Origin: VRUE01 sp963737575
Lineage (GTDB): Bacteria > Actinomycetota > Thermoleophilia > Solirubrobacterales > 70-9
Direction of reading: 5' to 3'
Length of the DNA stretch: 64,000 nt
NCBI GenBank assembly: GCA_963737575.1
Contig: CAVTTJ010000006.1
Location: forward strand, 62,001-126,000
The notes beneath the pieces are model-generated. The model ran no database searches. It was not told where the DNA came from and was given only the letters and a program-made list of their open reading frames with translations. The translations under genes and the position numbers were made by a program. Below, piece by piece: positions 7,758-15,970 of the stretch (the first letter of the stretch is position 1; every line of letters begins with the position of its first letter).

Positions 7758-8119
7758 ATGGAGAGGTCCAACAGCAATCGAGGCATCCTGCCGTGGGCGT
7801 TTGCAGCGACCGTGGTGCGTGGGCTGTTCTGGACGAGCGTCGGCCTGGCGGAAGTATCTGATCCGAGCCAGGAAGGCTCGGTGCCTTCGGCAGCCGGGAG
7901 CCTCTCGTCACCACCGAAATCTATTCACCACACCTGAATGGTTGGGTCACGGTGACGGGTCAGCTTCTCGCCTTCTATTCCGACTACGAAGGGCGACCGC
8001 TGATCTATGGTCAGGTCAGAACCCCTGAACCCATTGACCTGCTCTACGTGATCCCGTTCACGATCGGAAGGTCGGGAAGGCTCAGCGAAACGGACCTCTT
8101 CGTACCGAAGGGAGGATGA
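7758..8119 (+). pseudogene. Possible frameshifted small protein remnant
   Basis: Behind AGGAGG (7751-7756) an ATG opens a 59-codon frame whose first 40 residues look like an N-terminal membrane segment (GILPWAFAATVVRGLFWTSV). Near 7880 the coding signal moves to another frame without a start codon, which runs 77 codons to a TGA at 8117 (IYSPHLNGWVTVTGQ, then LLYVIPFTIGRSGRL). Joined, they give about 120 residues of natural composition. I recognise no family. It could be a decayed gene, a sequencing indel, or chance. Confidence 0.35.
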
Positions 8120-8430
8120 GGGGAATCCAAGGGATCTGTGCAAACAAGCGACCTGACTTTTTCAAACCGCCTTACGACCTTGAATCGTTCTGCGCCCGCA
8201 TTCAGGGCTGGGGTTGACACTGCACCGCTTCCTATCGCAGCGAAGGCAGGCGAATGTCCTTCGTCAGCGCCACCTGTGCGGCCCCGTGGGACGTGGCCTC
8301 CGATGCCTACACCTTGCTAAGGGCAAACTGATCTACGGAGCAGGGGGAGAGACCACCGCCATGCCAGTCAAGAGAAGCTGTAGGCCGACTGGCAAGGTAA
8401 AGGGAGGCTCGCTCCGGCCCTAGCGGTTCT
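8120..8430. other. Intergenic stretch without a recognisable gene
   Basis: I see no supported coding region, RNA or strong hairpin here. Base composition is less GC-rich than the flanks and in-frame stops are frequent. Together with the remnant at 7758-8119 it looks like a decayed or recently acquired segment. Confidence 0.4.
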
Positions 8431-9297
8431 CTACTTAACCGTTTGAACTTTGAGCAGCCCCTCCTCAAAATGTGGCTTTCCGCCGTCCCGGTCCGTGAGC
8501 GGACAGAAGAAGATGTACTTACCTGGCTTCTTCAATTCGATCGTGGTCGTCTGCGAACCCCCGCCATCGACGATTGCGGTCGACTGCGATTCATTGGCAT
8601 CCACGTATGAGGGTGGCGGCCCGTGTGAAGCCAGATCCTTTTCAATTTGGCTCAGCGGCGGCGCCTTGCCCTTGATCGGAACGGCTATGAGCAGGTGGAC
8701 TGCCTCATTGCCCTTCGAGTTGAAGGTGATTTCGTTCTTCCCGGTCTTCAGTCCCGAGGTTTCCCACTTGTATTTGTCCTTGGCAGGATTCGCAGCGGTG
8801 ACGGTCGCCGGGGTGCTGGGAAGGCCGCCGGAGGCTTCGCCTTCCAGTTCGAGAGGAGCCGTCGCCGGCGGTCCGCCACTGGGGCCCGAGAAGGCGGCAG
8901 CGTCGGCCAGGACGTAGTGGCCTTCGGGAAGGTTTACGACCGCGGCGCCGGATTGGCCTCCGGCAACCGATCCAATACCGCCTTGGAGCTTTATCCAGGA
9001 GGGGATTTTTTCACTGTTGCCACCGAGTTCTTTGAGCACATCTTCTTCGCTGTGGCTACCTGTGTACTGGATGAACTCCACCCCATGGGGTGCTTTACCT
9101 AGGTTCTTTAGCTCGACTTCGACCAGCCCGCCTTCCGAAGTCGTCGGAGCCTGAAAGCTGCTTTTCTTACCTGCTTCGCTGATCTTAAGCGAGAGCTGTG
9201 CGGGTGAGCTTTCGCTGCTACTCCCACACCCGGCGGCAATCGCCACAGATGCGAAAAGAATCAATATTCCTGCGATGCGCTGACTGATAGCACGCAC
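8431..9297 (-). CDS. Cupredoxin-like lipoprotein
   Basis: A 288-residue exported lipoprotein: signal peptide with lipobox IAAGC (Cys24), then a Ser-rich linker. The mature part shows two beta-rich halves. The final block (GKYIFFCPLTDRDGGKPHFE) resembles the end of a cupredoxin, where Cys, His and Met bind copper, and PHG near residue 71 could supply the first His. The Met ligand is not evident, so copper binding is uncertain. The GTG at 9297 is chosen because GGGAGG lies 6 nt upstream, better placed than the GTG at 9303. It follows the ligase gene on the same strand, 107 nt away. Confidence 0.7.
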   Translation of the reverse strand: MRAISQRIAGILILFASVAIAAGCGSSSESSPAQLSLKISEAGKKSSFQAPTTSEGGLVEVELKNLGKAPHGVEFIQYTGSHSEEDVLKELGGNSEKIPSWIKLQGGIGSVAGGQSGAAVVNLPEGHYVLADAAAFSGPSGGPPATAPLELEGEASGGLPSTPATVTAANPAKDKYKWETSGLKTGKNEITFNSKGNEAVHLLIAVPIKGKAPPLSQIEKDLASHGPPPSYVDANESQSTAIVDGGGSQTTTIELKKPGKYIFFCPLTDRDGGKPHFEEGLLKVQTVK

Positions 9298-9403
9298 TGT
9301 CACCCTCCCTAGTGATGGTTCTCGTCCCAGGAGCGCACCCTATCTGATCGACGGGAATGTTCCTCCCGACAACCCGTCCGACGAGGGCCCCGACAGCCCA
9401 CAC

Positions 9404-10351
9404 TCACCCTTCGTCGAGATGCTCGAACAGGCACTCCCGCGGGTCTTTGTCGGACCGGAACCGAAGAAACCTCGCGCCGTGCCGGATCCGGCCGGCCGAT
9501 GCGTGGTCGTACCCGACTTCGATCACGAGCTCGGGCCGTAGTGCGACCCACTCGAGGTCGCGGCCGCCGGTCCAGCGGCTCGGCTCGGCCGTTCCCTGTT
9601 CTCCCGTCTCCAGGGGGGCGAGCAGCTCGCGCAGGCCCCGCTTTTCGGCCGCGGTGAAGCCGGAGATGTGGCCGACCGGCCGCAGGTCGTCGCCGTCGTA
9701 GAGGCCGAGGATCAGGGACCCGACAGTCCCCTCCTCTTTACCGGGCCGCCAGCCGAGCACGACGCAGTCGATCTCGCGCTCGCGCTTCACCTTCGCCATC
9801 CCACGCCGTTTGCCGGGCTCATACGGGGCGTCGAGCTCCTTGGCCATCGCACCCTCGGTCGTCTCGATCCACTCCTCGGCCCGGCCGGGGTCGGGGCTGA
9901 GCTCGCTCAGCTCGATCCCGTTCCTGCCGGCGAGCGCCTCGAGCCGCGCTCGCCGCTCTCGCAGCGGCACGTCGAACAGTGAGTCGTCCTCCTCAGCGAG
10001 CAGGTCGAAGGCGACGAAGGTTGCGGGGATCTCCTTCGCGAGCAGGTTGATCCTCGACTCGGCCGGGTGGATCCGGCTCTGGAGCGCGTCGAATTCGAGC
10101 CCACCGGCGGCGTCGCGGATTACGAGCTCGCCGTCGAGGACATAGCGGCCCGGGGCGAAGCTCAGCTCCGGGAAGTAGCGGCCGAGGGATTTCGCCCCCC
10201 GCGACTGGATGTAGGCCTCGTCGCCGTCGACGAAGACAATCGCGCGGAACCCGTCCATCTTCTGCTCATATGCCCACTCCTCGCCCCGCGGCAGCTCCTT
10301 GCGGGTCTTCGCCAACTGGGGCTTGATCGGAGGGCTAAGCGGGAGCGTCAC
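9404..10351 (-). CDS. ligC: ATP-dependent DNA ligase, LigC-like
   Basis: A 315-residue minimal ATP-dependent ligase: an adenylation domain with nucleotidyl Lys31 in the motif KMDGFR, motif III-like FVAFDLLAEE near residue 115, and motif V KVKREREIDCVVLG near 190, then an OB-fold. It lacks the polymerase, nuclease and long DNA-binding domains of LigD and LigB. LigC proteins work in base-excision or accessory end-joining repair. The GTG start lies inside the last codons of the upstream ABC ATPase gene (17-nt overlap), so it is translated as the last gene of a peptide-transport operon, an odd setting. Confidence 0.88.
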   Translation of the reverse strand: MTLPLSPPIKPQLAKTRKELPRGEEWAYEQKMDGFRAIVFVDGDEAYIQSRGAKSLGRYFPELSFAPGRYVLDGELVIRDAAGGLEFDALQSRIHPAESRINLLAKEIPATFVAFDLLAEEDDSLFDVPLRERRARLEALAGRNGIELSELSPDPGRAEEWIETTEGAMAKELDAPYEPGKRRGMAKVKREREIDCVVLGWRPGKEEGTVGSLILGLYDGDDLRPVGHISGFTAAEKRGLRELLAPLETGEQGTAEPSRWTGGRDLEWVALRPELVIEVGYDHASAGRIRHGARFLRFRSDKDPRECLFEHLDEG

Positions 10352-11186
10352 CTAGTGCAGTCTGCCGCTTCCGGGCCCGCGCCTCGCCGGGGTCCGGGAT
10401 CGGGACCGCGTCGAGCAGCGTGCGGGTATAGGCGTGGCTGGGGTGGTCGCAGACCTGGTCGGCGCTGCCGTGCTCGACGATCTTGCCCTCATGCATCACC
10501 GCGATCCGGTCGGAGACGTGGCGGACGATCGCAATGTCGTGGGCGACGAAGAGATAGCTGAGGCCGAACTCCTCCTGGAGGTCGGCAAGGAGGTTGACGA
10601 TCTGGGCCCGGATCGAGACGTCGAGCGCCGAGACCGGCTCGTCGGCGATGATCAGCGTCGGCCGCAGCGCCAGGGCGCGGGCGATCCCGATCCGCTGCCG
10701 CTGCCCGCCCGAGAACTCGTGCGGGTAGCGGTCGTAGTGCTCGGAGGAGAGGCCGACCCGCTCGAGGAGCTCGTGGACCCGCCGGCGCCGCTCGGCAGCG
10801 GACCCGACGCCCTGGCGGCGCAGCGGGTCGCCGATGATCTGGCTCACCCGTTTGCGCGGATTGAGCGACGCGTAGGGATCCTGGAAGACCATCTGCATCT
10901 GGCGGCGCAGCGGTCGCATCTGGCGCCGGCTGAGACCGGCGATCTCGCGGCCCTCGAATCGCACCGAGCCCGAGGTCGGCTTCAACAGCTGCAGCGCGAC
11001 CCGGCACAATGTCGACTTGCCGCTGCCGGACTCGCCGACCAGCCCGAGCGTCTCGCCGCGGGCGATCGAGAGGCTGACTCCATCGACCGCCTTCACCTCG
11101 CCGACGTGGCGGTCGAACACCAGGCCGCGCTTGATCGGGAAGTGCTTGACGAGATCCTTGACCTCGAGCAGCGGCTCGTTGCTCAT
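10335..11186 (-). CDS. Oligopeptide/dipeptide ABC transporter ATP-binding protein (OppF/DppF type)
   Basis: A 283-residue ABC ATPase with Walker A GESGSGKST near residue 50, Q-loop FQDPYASLNPRKRV, signature FSGGQRQRIGIARAL and Walker B LIIADEP. It drives peptide or nickel-type substrate import together with the OppD-like partner. It is shorter than usual (about 320), with a truncated C-terminal substrate-specificity tail after TRTLLDAVPIPDP. Its ATG overlaps the OppD stop (ATGA, 11183-11186), and the ligase gene overlaps its 3' end. Confidence 0.9.
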   Translation of the reverse strand: MSNEPLLEVKDLVKHFPIKRGLVFDRHVGEVKAVDGVSLSIARGETLGLVGESGSGKSTLCRVALQLLKPTSGSVRFEGREIAGLSRRQMRPLRRQMQMVFQDPYASLNPRKRVSQIIGDPLRRQGVGSAAERRRRVHELLERVGLSSEHYDRYPHEFSGGQRQRIGIARALALRPTLIIADEPVSALDVSIRAQIVNLLADLQEEFGLSYLFVAHDIAIVRHVSDRIAVMHEGKIVEHGSADQVCDHPSHAYTRTLLDAVPIPDPGEARARKRQTALGDAPA

Positions 11187-12217
11187 GCCGGCTCCTCCAG
11201 CCCGATCCTGCCCTCGACCTGGCGCAGGGCGCGCTTGCGCTCGGGCACGAGCCAGCAGCGGTCGAGGTGGCCCGCCTCGCCCTCGACCCTCGCGGTCAGG
11301 TCCGGCATCCGGCCGCAGCGGTCGAAGGCGTGCGGGCAGCGCGGCCTGAACGCGCAGCCCGCGGGGAGGCCGACCAGCGAGGGCGGGACGCCCCTGATCT
11401 GAGGCAGTCGGTGCGGCCGCTCCTGGTCGATCCTGGCCAGCGACCCGAGCAGGCCCCAGGTGTAGGGGTGCTGGGGGTCGTAGAAGATGTCGTCGAGGCT
11501 CCCCCTCTCGACCACCCGGCCGGCATACATCACCAGGACACGGTCTGCCACCTCCGCCACGACCCCGAGGTCGTGGGTTATCAACAGCGTAGCCAGGTTC
11601 CGTTCGCGATTGAGGCGCTGGAGCAGGTCGAGGATCTGCGCCTGGATCGTCACGTCGAGCGCGGTCGTCGGCTCATCGGCGATCAGCACCTCGGGCTCGA
11701 GCGCGAGCGCCATCGCGATCATCGCCCGCTGCCGCTGGCCCCCCGAGAGCTGGTGGGGGTAGGAGCTCACCCTCAACTCCGGGTCCGGGATACCGACCGA
11801 GTCGAGCATCTCCACCGCCAGCACCCTCGCCTCCTTCTCGCTCGTGCGGCGGTGGGCGCGGACCGCCTCGACGATCTGGTCTCCGACTCGGTAGACGGGA
11901 TTGAGCGAGGTCATCGGGTCCTGGAAGACCATCGCGATCCGGGCGCCCCGCACCTCCTGGAGCCGGCTCTCGCTGAGATCGATCAGCTCCTCGTCGTGGA
12001 GCTTCACCGAGCCCTCGATCCGTGCGTTCGGCGAGCGCGTCAGGCCGATGATCGATTGCGCGGTGACGCTCTTCCCCGATCCCGACTCGCCGACGATCGC
12101 CAGCACCTCGCCCGCCGCGAGGTCGAACGAAACCCCGTCGACGGCCTGAAGGCGCCCCGCTTCGGTCACGAACCCGACCCGGAGGTCGTCGACGCTCAGC
12201 ACCGGCTCGGGACTCAC
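11183..12217 (-). CDS. Oligopeptide/dipeptide ABC transporter ATP-binding protein (OppD/DppD type)
   Basis: A 344-residue ABC ATPase: Walker A GESGSGKSV near residue 44, FQDPMTSLNPVYRVG, signature LSGGQRQRAMIAMALA, Walker B VLIADEPTTALDV, H-loop ITHDLGVVAEVADR. The C-terminal oligopeptide-transporter extension has the Cys cluster GCAFRPRCPHAFDRC that can hold an Fe-S cluster in DppD-type proteins. The start is a GTG at 12217. The 64-nt gap to the upstream permease gene contains a repeat also found at 29253-29318. Confidence 0.9.
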   Translation of the reverse strand: MSPEPVLSVDDLRVGFVTEAGRLQAVDGVSFDLAAGEVLAIVGESGSGKSVTAQSIIGLTRSPNARIEGSVKLHDEELIDLSESRLQEVRGARIAMVFQDPMTSLNPVYRVGDQIVEAVRAHRRTSEKEARVLAVEMLDSVGIPDPELRVSSYPHQLSGGQRQRAMIAMALALEPEVLIADEPTTALDVTIQAQILDLLQRLNRERNLATLLITHDLGVVAEVADRVLVMYAGRVVERGSLDDIFYDPQHPYTWGLLGSLARIDQERPHRLPQIRGVPPSLVGLPAGCAFRPRCPHAFDRCGRMPDLTARVEGEAGHLDRCWLVPERKRALRQVEGRIGLEEPA

Positions 12218-12281
12218 TTAAATGCCTCGCGCTTTGCTCGCGGCGCGAAGAACCAGAGATGCACGCTTGCTCGCTCCGCGC
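12218..12281. repeat. Intergenic repeat, copy A
   Basis: The gap between the permease stop and the OppD-like start contains CCTCGCGCTTTGCTCGCGG followed by CGCGAAG, then CGCTCCGCGCTCACTGCGCC. It aligns over its whole length with the gap at 29253-29318 between two other ABC genes. The first half forms a stem (CTTCGCGC with GCGCGAGG, one wobble). It could be a REP-like element or an mRNA-processing hairpin within operons. Confidence 0.6.
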
Positions 12282-13241
12282 TCACTGCGCCGACTCCCCC
12301 AACCTCACCCGCGGGTCGAGGTAGGCGTAGGCGATGTCGACGAGGGCATTGAAGAGGACGACGAAGAAGGCGCCGAAAAGGGTGACCGCCATGATCGGTG
12401 GCAGGTCGAGGTTGATCGTCGACTGGTAGGCGTAGTCGCCGACCCCGTTGAGGCTGAAGATCGCTTCGGTCAGGATTGCGCCGCCGAAGACGACGGCGCC
12501 GAAGTCGAGCCCGAACAGGGTGACGATCGGGATCAGGGAGTTGCGCAGCACGTGGCGCCGCATCACCTGTCGCTCGGTCAAACCCTTCGCTCGCGCGGTG
12601 CGGACATAGTCCCCGCTCATCGCGTCGAGCATGTTGGAGCGCAGGACGCGGCTGTAGAAGCCGACGTAGATGATCGCCAGCGTCACCCAGGGGAGAATTA
12701 GGTGATACGCCCATTCGATCGGTTCTTCGGTCAGCTTCACGTAGCCGCCCGACGGAAAGATTCCGGTGTCGTAGGCCAGGTACTTGAGGAAGACGGCCGC
12801 GAGCACGAAGACCGGCATCGAGATGCCGACGATCGCCAGCACGGTCAACAGGCGGTCGGTCACGCCACCCGCCCGAACCGCCGACAGGTAGCCGAAGATC
12901 ACCCCGAAGAACATCCAGATCAAGGCGGCACCGATGCTGAGCGAGAAGGTCGCCGGCAGGCCCTTCGAGATCTGTTCGTTGACGTTGAGCTGGTTGCTGT
13001 AGGAGATCAGTTCGCCGGAGAAGATCTTCTTCATCATCGTCAGGTACTGCTGCGGAAGCGGATCGTTGAACCCCCACTGCTTGTTGATGCTTTCCACCAG
13101 CGCCGGGGTCGCGTTCTTGCCAGCCATCCGCTGCGCCGGGTCCGAGTTCGGGATCACGTTGAAGATCAGGAAGACGATGATCGAGATCGCGAACAGGACC
13201 AGGATCATTCCCATCAGGCGGCGGACGATGAACTGGCCCAT
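12282..13241 (-). CDS. Oligopeptide/dipeptide ABC transporter permease (OppB/DppB type)
   Basis: A 319-residue inner-membrane permease with six predicted helices. It starts with the family N-terminus IVRRLMGMILVLFAISIIVF and has the EAA loop DYVRTARAKGLTERQVMRRH followed by LRNSLIPIVTLFG, which contacts the ATPases. The periplasmic segment after helix 1 (about residues 30-95) is typical of OppB. Its start overlaps the OppC stop by one base (TGATG, 13241). Confidence 0.9.
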   Translation of the reverse strand: MGQFIVRRLMGMILVLFAISIIVFLIFNVIPNSDPAQRMAGKNATPALVESINKQWGFNDPLPQQYLTMMKKIFSGELISYSNQLNVNEQISKGLPATFSLSIGAALIWMFFGVIFGYLSAVRAGGVTDRLLTVLAIVGISMPVFVLAAVFLKYLAYDTGIFPSGGYVKLTEEPIEWAYHLILPWVTLAIIYVGFYSRVLRSNMLDAMSGDYVRTARAKGLTERQVMRRHVLRNSLIPIVTLFGLDFGAVVFGGAILTEAIFSLNGVGDYAYQSTINLDLPPIMAVTLFGAFFVVLFNALVDIAYAYLDPRVRLGESAQ

Positions 13242-14299
13242 CAGACCGCCGGCCCCTCCGGCTCGACCAGGCCCGAATGGGCCTCGACCTCGAGCCGGAC
13301 TCTCGATTTCGGGTCGAGCGCGTCACGGAGGCCGTCGCCGAAGACGTTTAGAGAGAGGACGCTCAGCAGGATCATCGCCCCCGGCAGGATCGTCAGCAGC
13401 GGCGCGCTGATGATCAGCTCGAACCCTGTCGAGATCATCGTCCCCCAGGACGAGTTCGGAGCCTGCACTCCGGCGCCGAGAAACGAGAGCGCCGACTCCA
13501 GCAGCATGTTGTTGGCGATGTTGAGGGTGAAGAAGACGATGATCGTCGAGAGCAGGTTGGGCAGGAGCTCGCCGAACATCACCCGCAGCGGCCCGGCGCC
13601 CTGGGCGACCGCGGCCTCGACGAACTCTTTCTCGCGCAACGCGAGCACCTCGCCGCGCAGCGGGCGCGCCATGTAGGGGACGTAGACGACCCCGATGATC
13701 AGCGTCGGTATCCAGATCGAGGTCCCGGAGATCGAGATCGGTCCGATCTGGAGCCCGCCGACCGCGAGCGCGGTCCCGAGCGCGATCCCTAGCAGGAGAA
13801 CGGGGAAGGCCCAGATGATGTCGAGGACGCGGGCGATGACGGCGTCGATCCAGCCGCGGTAGTAACCGGCCACCAGCCCGAGCACGATCGAGAGCAGCGT
13901 CGTGATCAGCGCCGCCGCGAGGCTGATGAAGAGCGAGGTTCTGCCTCCGTACATCAGCCGGACCATCTCGTCGCGCCCTAGCCGGCCGTCGGCGCCGAGG
14001 AAGAACTTGCCGCCGGCCTTGAGCCAGACCGGGCCGATCGGCTGCCCGTCGGGGGTGACGACATCGCGCTTTTCGCCGTCGACCGTGATCTTTTCGAGGG
14101 TGTGGGTGTCGTTCGGCCCGGTTTCGGCGACGTGCACGCTCCACAGCGGGGCGGCGAGGACGAAGACGACGATCAGGATGAAGAGGCCGAGGAAGCCGAG
14201 CGCGACCCGGTTCTGCCGCAGCCGGGCCAGCGCCAGGCGCCAGGGGCTGCGGCCCGACGACGCCCCCTGGTCCGCGGCGGGTTGGAGCTCGGCGGCCAC
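13241..14299 (-). CDS. Oligopeptide/dipeptide ABC transporter permease (OppC/DppC type)
   Basis: A 352-residue permease. An N-terminal OppC domain (WRLALARLRQNRVALGFLGL) precedes helix 1. A large external loop (residues 55-125) is followed by five helices, with the EAA motif REKEFVEAAVAQGAGPLRVM and an end typical of OppC (NVFGDGLRDALDPKSR). In this operon the C permease comes before the B permease, the reverse of the common order. It lies 27 nt downstream of the binding-protein gene. Confidence 0.9.
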   Translation of the reverse strand: MAAELQPAADQGASSGRSPWRLALARLRQNRVALGFLGLFILIVVFVLAAPLWSVHVAETGPNDTHTLEKITVDGEKRDVVTPDGQPIGPVWLKAGGKFFLGADGRLGRDEMVRLMYGGRTSLFISLAAALITTLLSIVLGLVAGYYRGWIDAVIARVLDIIWAFPVLLLGIALGTALAVGGLQIGPISISGTSIWIPTLIIGVVYVPYMARPLRGEVLALREKEFVEAAVAQGAGPLRVMFGELLPNLLSTIIVFFTLNIANNMLLESALSFLGAGVQAPNSSWGTMISTGFELIISAPLLTILPGAMILLSVLSLNVFGDGLRDALDPKSRVRLEVEAHSGLVEPEGPAV

Positions 14300-14326
14300 G
14301 CTCCTATTGTGCAGCAGCCCTCGCCG

Positions 14327-15970
14327 CTACTTGAATTGGAAGCTCGTCAGGTCCTGTCCGAACGTCGGGTTGAAGATGACCTTGTCGAGGTCGATTTCGC
14401 TCGAGACGAACGTGGTCAGCGTGCGCTGGCCGTAGGGCGCCCATGGCGCCTGTTCCATGTATTCGCGGTCCAGTTCGGCATATTCGGCTTCCTGCTTGGG
14501 CCCGAGCTGCTCCTTGCGGAGCCTGGCGATTTTCGCGTTCAGCTTCGGGTCGTCGATGTTGGCGAAGTTGTTGTTGTTGGTCGGCAGGATGGCTTCGCCG
14601 GCCAGCAGCGGCTGGAAGAAGTCGTTGGGGTGCGGGTAGTCCTGGTACCAGTCGACCCAGCCGGTGTCGAGGTCCGGCGTCGACGCGTTGCCGATGATCG
14701 TGAAGTAGTCATCGGCGTTGAGGATTTTCAGCTTGGTGCTGAAGCCGAGTTTCTTCAGCTGGTCTTCGTAGTAGGCGCCCGCTTCTTCCTGTGTCGGTTC
14801 GCTGTCGGTCCAGATCGTGATGTTGGTGTCGGAGGGTTTGGCTTCGGCGATCAACTTCTTCGCCTTCGCGATGTTGTACGGGTAGAGGTCGAATGCCTTG
14901 TGGCCCGGGACTCCCTCCGGGATGATCTGGTGCAGCGATTTGAGCGAGCCGGCGTAGATCCGTTCGAGCGCTTCGGCGCTGACCGCGTAGTTGACCGCTT
15001 GGCGGACCTTGAGGTCGTCGAACGGCGGCTTCGTCATGTTCATCCAGAAGTAGTAGACGTTCGGGATGCCTGGCTCCTCGCGCAGCTGGGTCCCTTCGAA
15101 CTTGCTCACCGTCTGCTGGTAGATCCCGGGCGGGATCAGGGCCTGCATCCACTGGGTGGTGCCCCGTTCGACTTCGCTGACCTGAGTAGAGGTATTGCGG
15201 ACGATCTTGATGTCGATCTTGTCGACGTGGCCGCTCGGTAGGTCGGGCAGCAGCTTCGCGTTGTTCCCCAGCCATTCGGGGTTGCGGTCGTATTTCCAGC
15301 CCTGGCCCGGGTCGGAGCTGACGATCTCATAGGGCCCGCTCGCCGGCGGCGGGTCGGCGGAGAGGTTCTTGATCGGGGTGCTGGGGGGAAGGGGCGCGAC
15401 GAACATCAGCCCGAGCTCATTGGTGAAGGTCCCCCGCGGTTCGGTCAGATTGATGACGATTTCCCCGGTCTTGTCGTTCGTCTTGATCCCGGGAATCGGG
15501 CCCTGCTTGGTCTTCTGGAACTGTTCCGCCCCGACGATCGATGACGTGTAGAACGGTGAGCCGCCCGAGTTGAGCTTGATCATTCTTTCTACCGCGAACC
15601 TGAAGTCGGACGCCTTGATCGGGGTCCCGTCGGAGTATTTGAGGCCCTGCTGGAGCATCAGCGTGTAGGTCTTGCCGCCGTTGGTGATCTTCGGCATGCC
15701 CGTGGCGAGGCCGGGGACTACCTTGCTGCCCGCCTCGTTGCTTTCGTGGGCATACGTCAGGAGCGGGATGTAGGTGTCGTACATCGCCGTCCAGCCTTCC
15801 GACGTGTATGAGAGGGCGGGGTCGAGGTAGTCGGGGAAGCCGGAGTAGGTGCCTATCAGGGTACCGCCTTCCTTGCCCCCGGATTCACCGCTGCTGCCAC
15901 ACGCGGTCAGGCCCACCCCCGCCGCGAGGCAGAGGACCGATACCGCAAGTGATGCCGCAAGCTTTCTCAA
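14327..15970 (-). CDS. Peptide ABC transporter substrate-binding lipoprotein (SBP family 5)
   Basis: A 547-residue extracytoplasmic solute-binding protein, membrane-anchored through lipobox LTAC (Cys24). Family-5 landmarks are the early strand GTYSGFPDYLDPALSY, the signature LKYSDGTPIKASDFRFAVER and the later VRQAVNYAVSAEALERI. It should capture peptides or similar ligands for the downstream permeases. Its ATG overlaps the upstream MFS stop (ATGA, 15967-15970). The ligand cannot be read from sequence. Confidence 0.9.
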   Translation of the reverse strand: MRKLAASLAVSVLCLAAGVGLTACGSSGESGGKEGGTLIGTYSGFPDYLDPALSYTSEGWTAMYDTYIPLLTYAHESNEAGSKVVPGLATGMPKITNGGKTYTLMLQQGLKYSDGTPIKASDFRFAVERMIKLNSGGSPFYTSSIVGAEQFQKTKQGPIPGIKTNDKTGEIVINLTEPRGTFTNELGLMFVAPLPPSTPIKNLSADPPPASGPYEIVSSDPGQGWKYDRNPEWLGNNAKLLPDLPSGHVDKIDIKIVRNTSTQVSEVERGTTQWMQALIPPGIYQQTVSKFEGTQLREEPGIPNVYYFWMNMTKPPFDDLKVRQAVNYAVSAEALERIYAGSLKSLHQIIPEGVPGHKAFDLYPYNIAKAKKLIAEAKPSDTNITIWTDSEPTQEEAGAYYEDQLKKLGFSTKLKILNADDYFTIIGNASTPDLDTGWVDWYQDYPHPNDFFQPLLAGEAILPTNNNNFANIDDPKLNAKIARLRKEQLGPKQEAEYAELDREYMEQAPWAPYGQRTLTTFVSSEIDLDKVIFNPTFGQDLTSFQFK

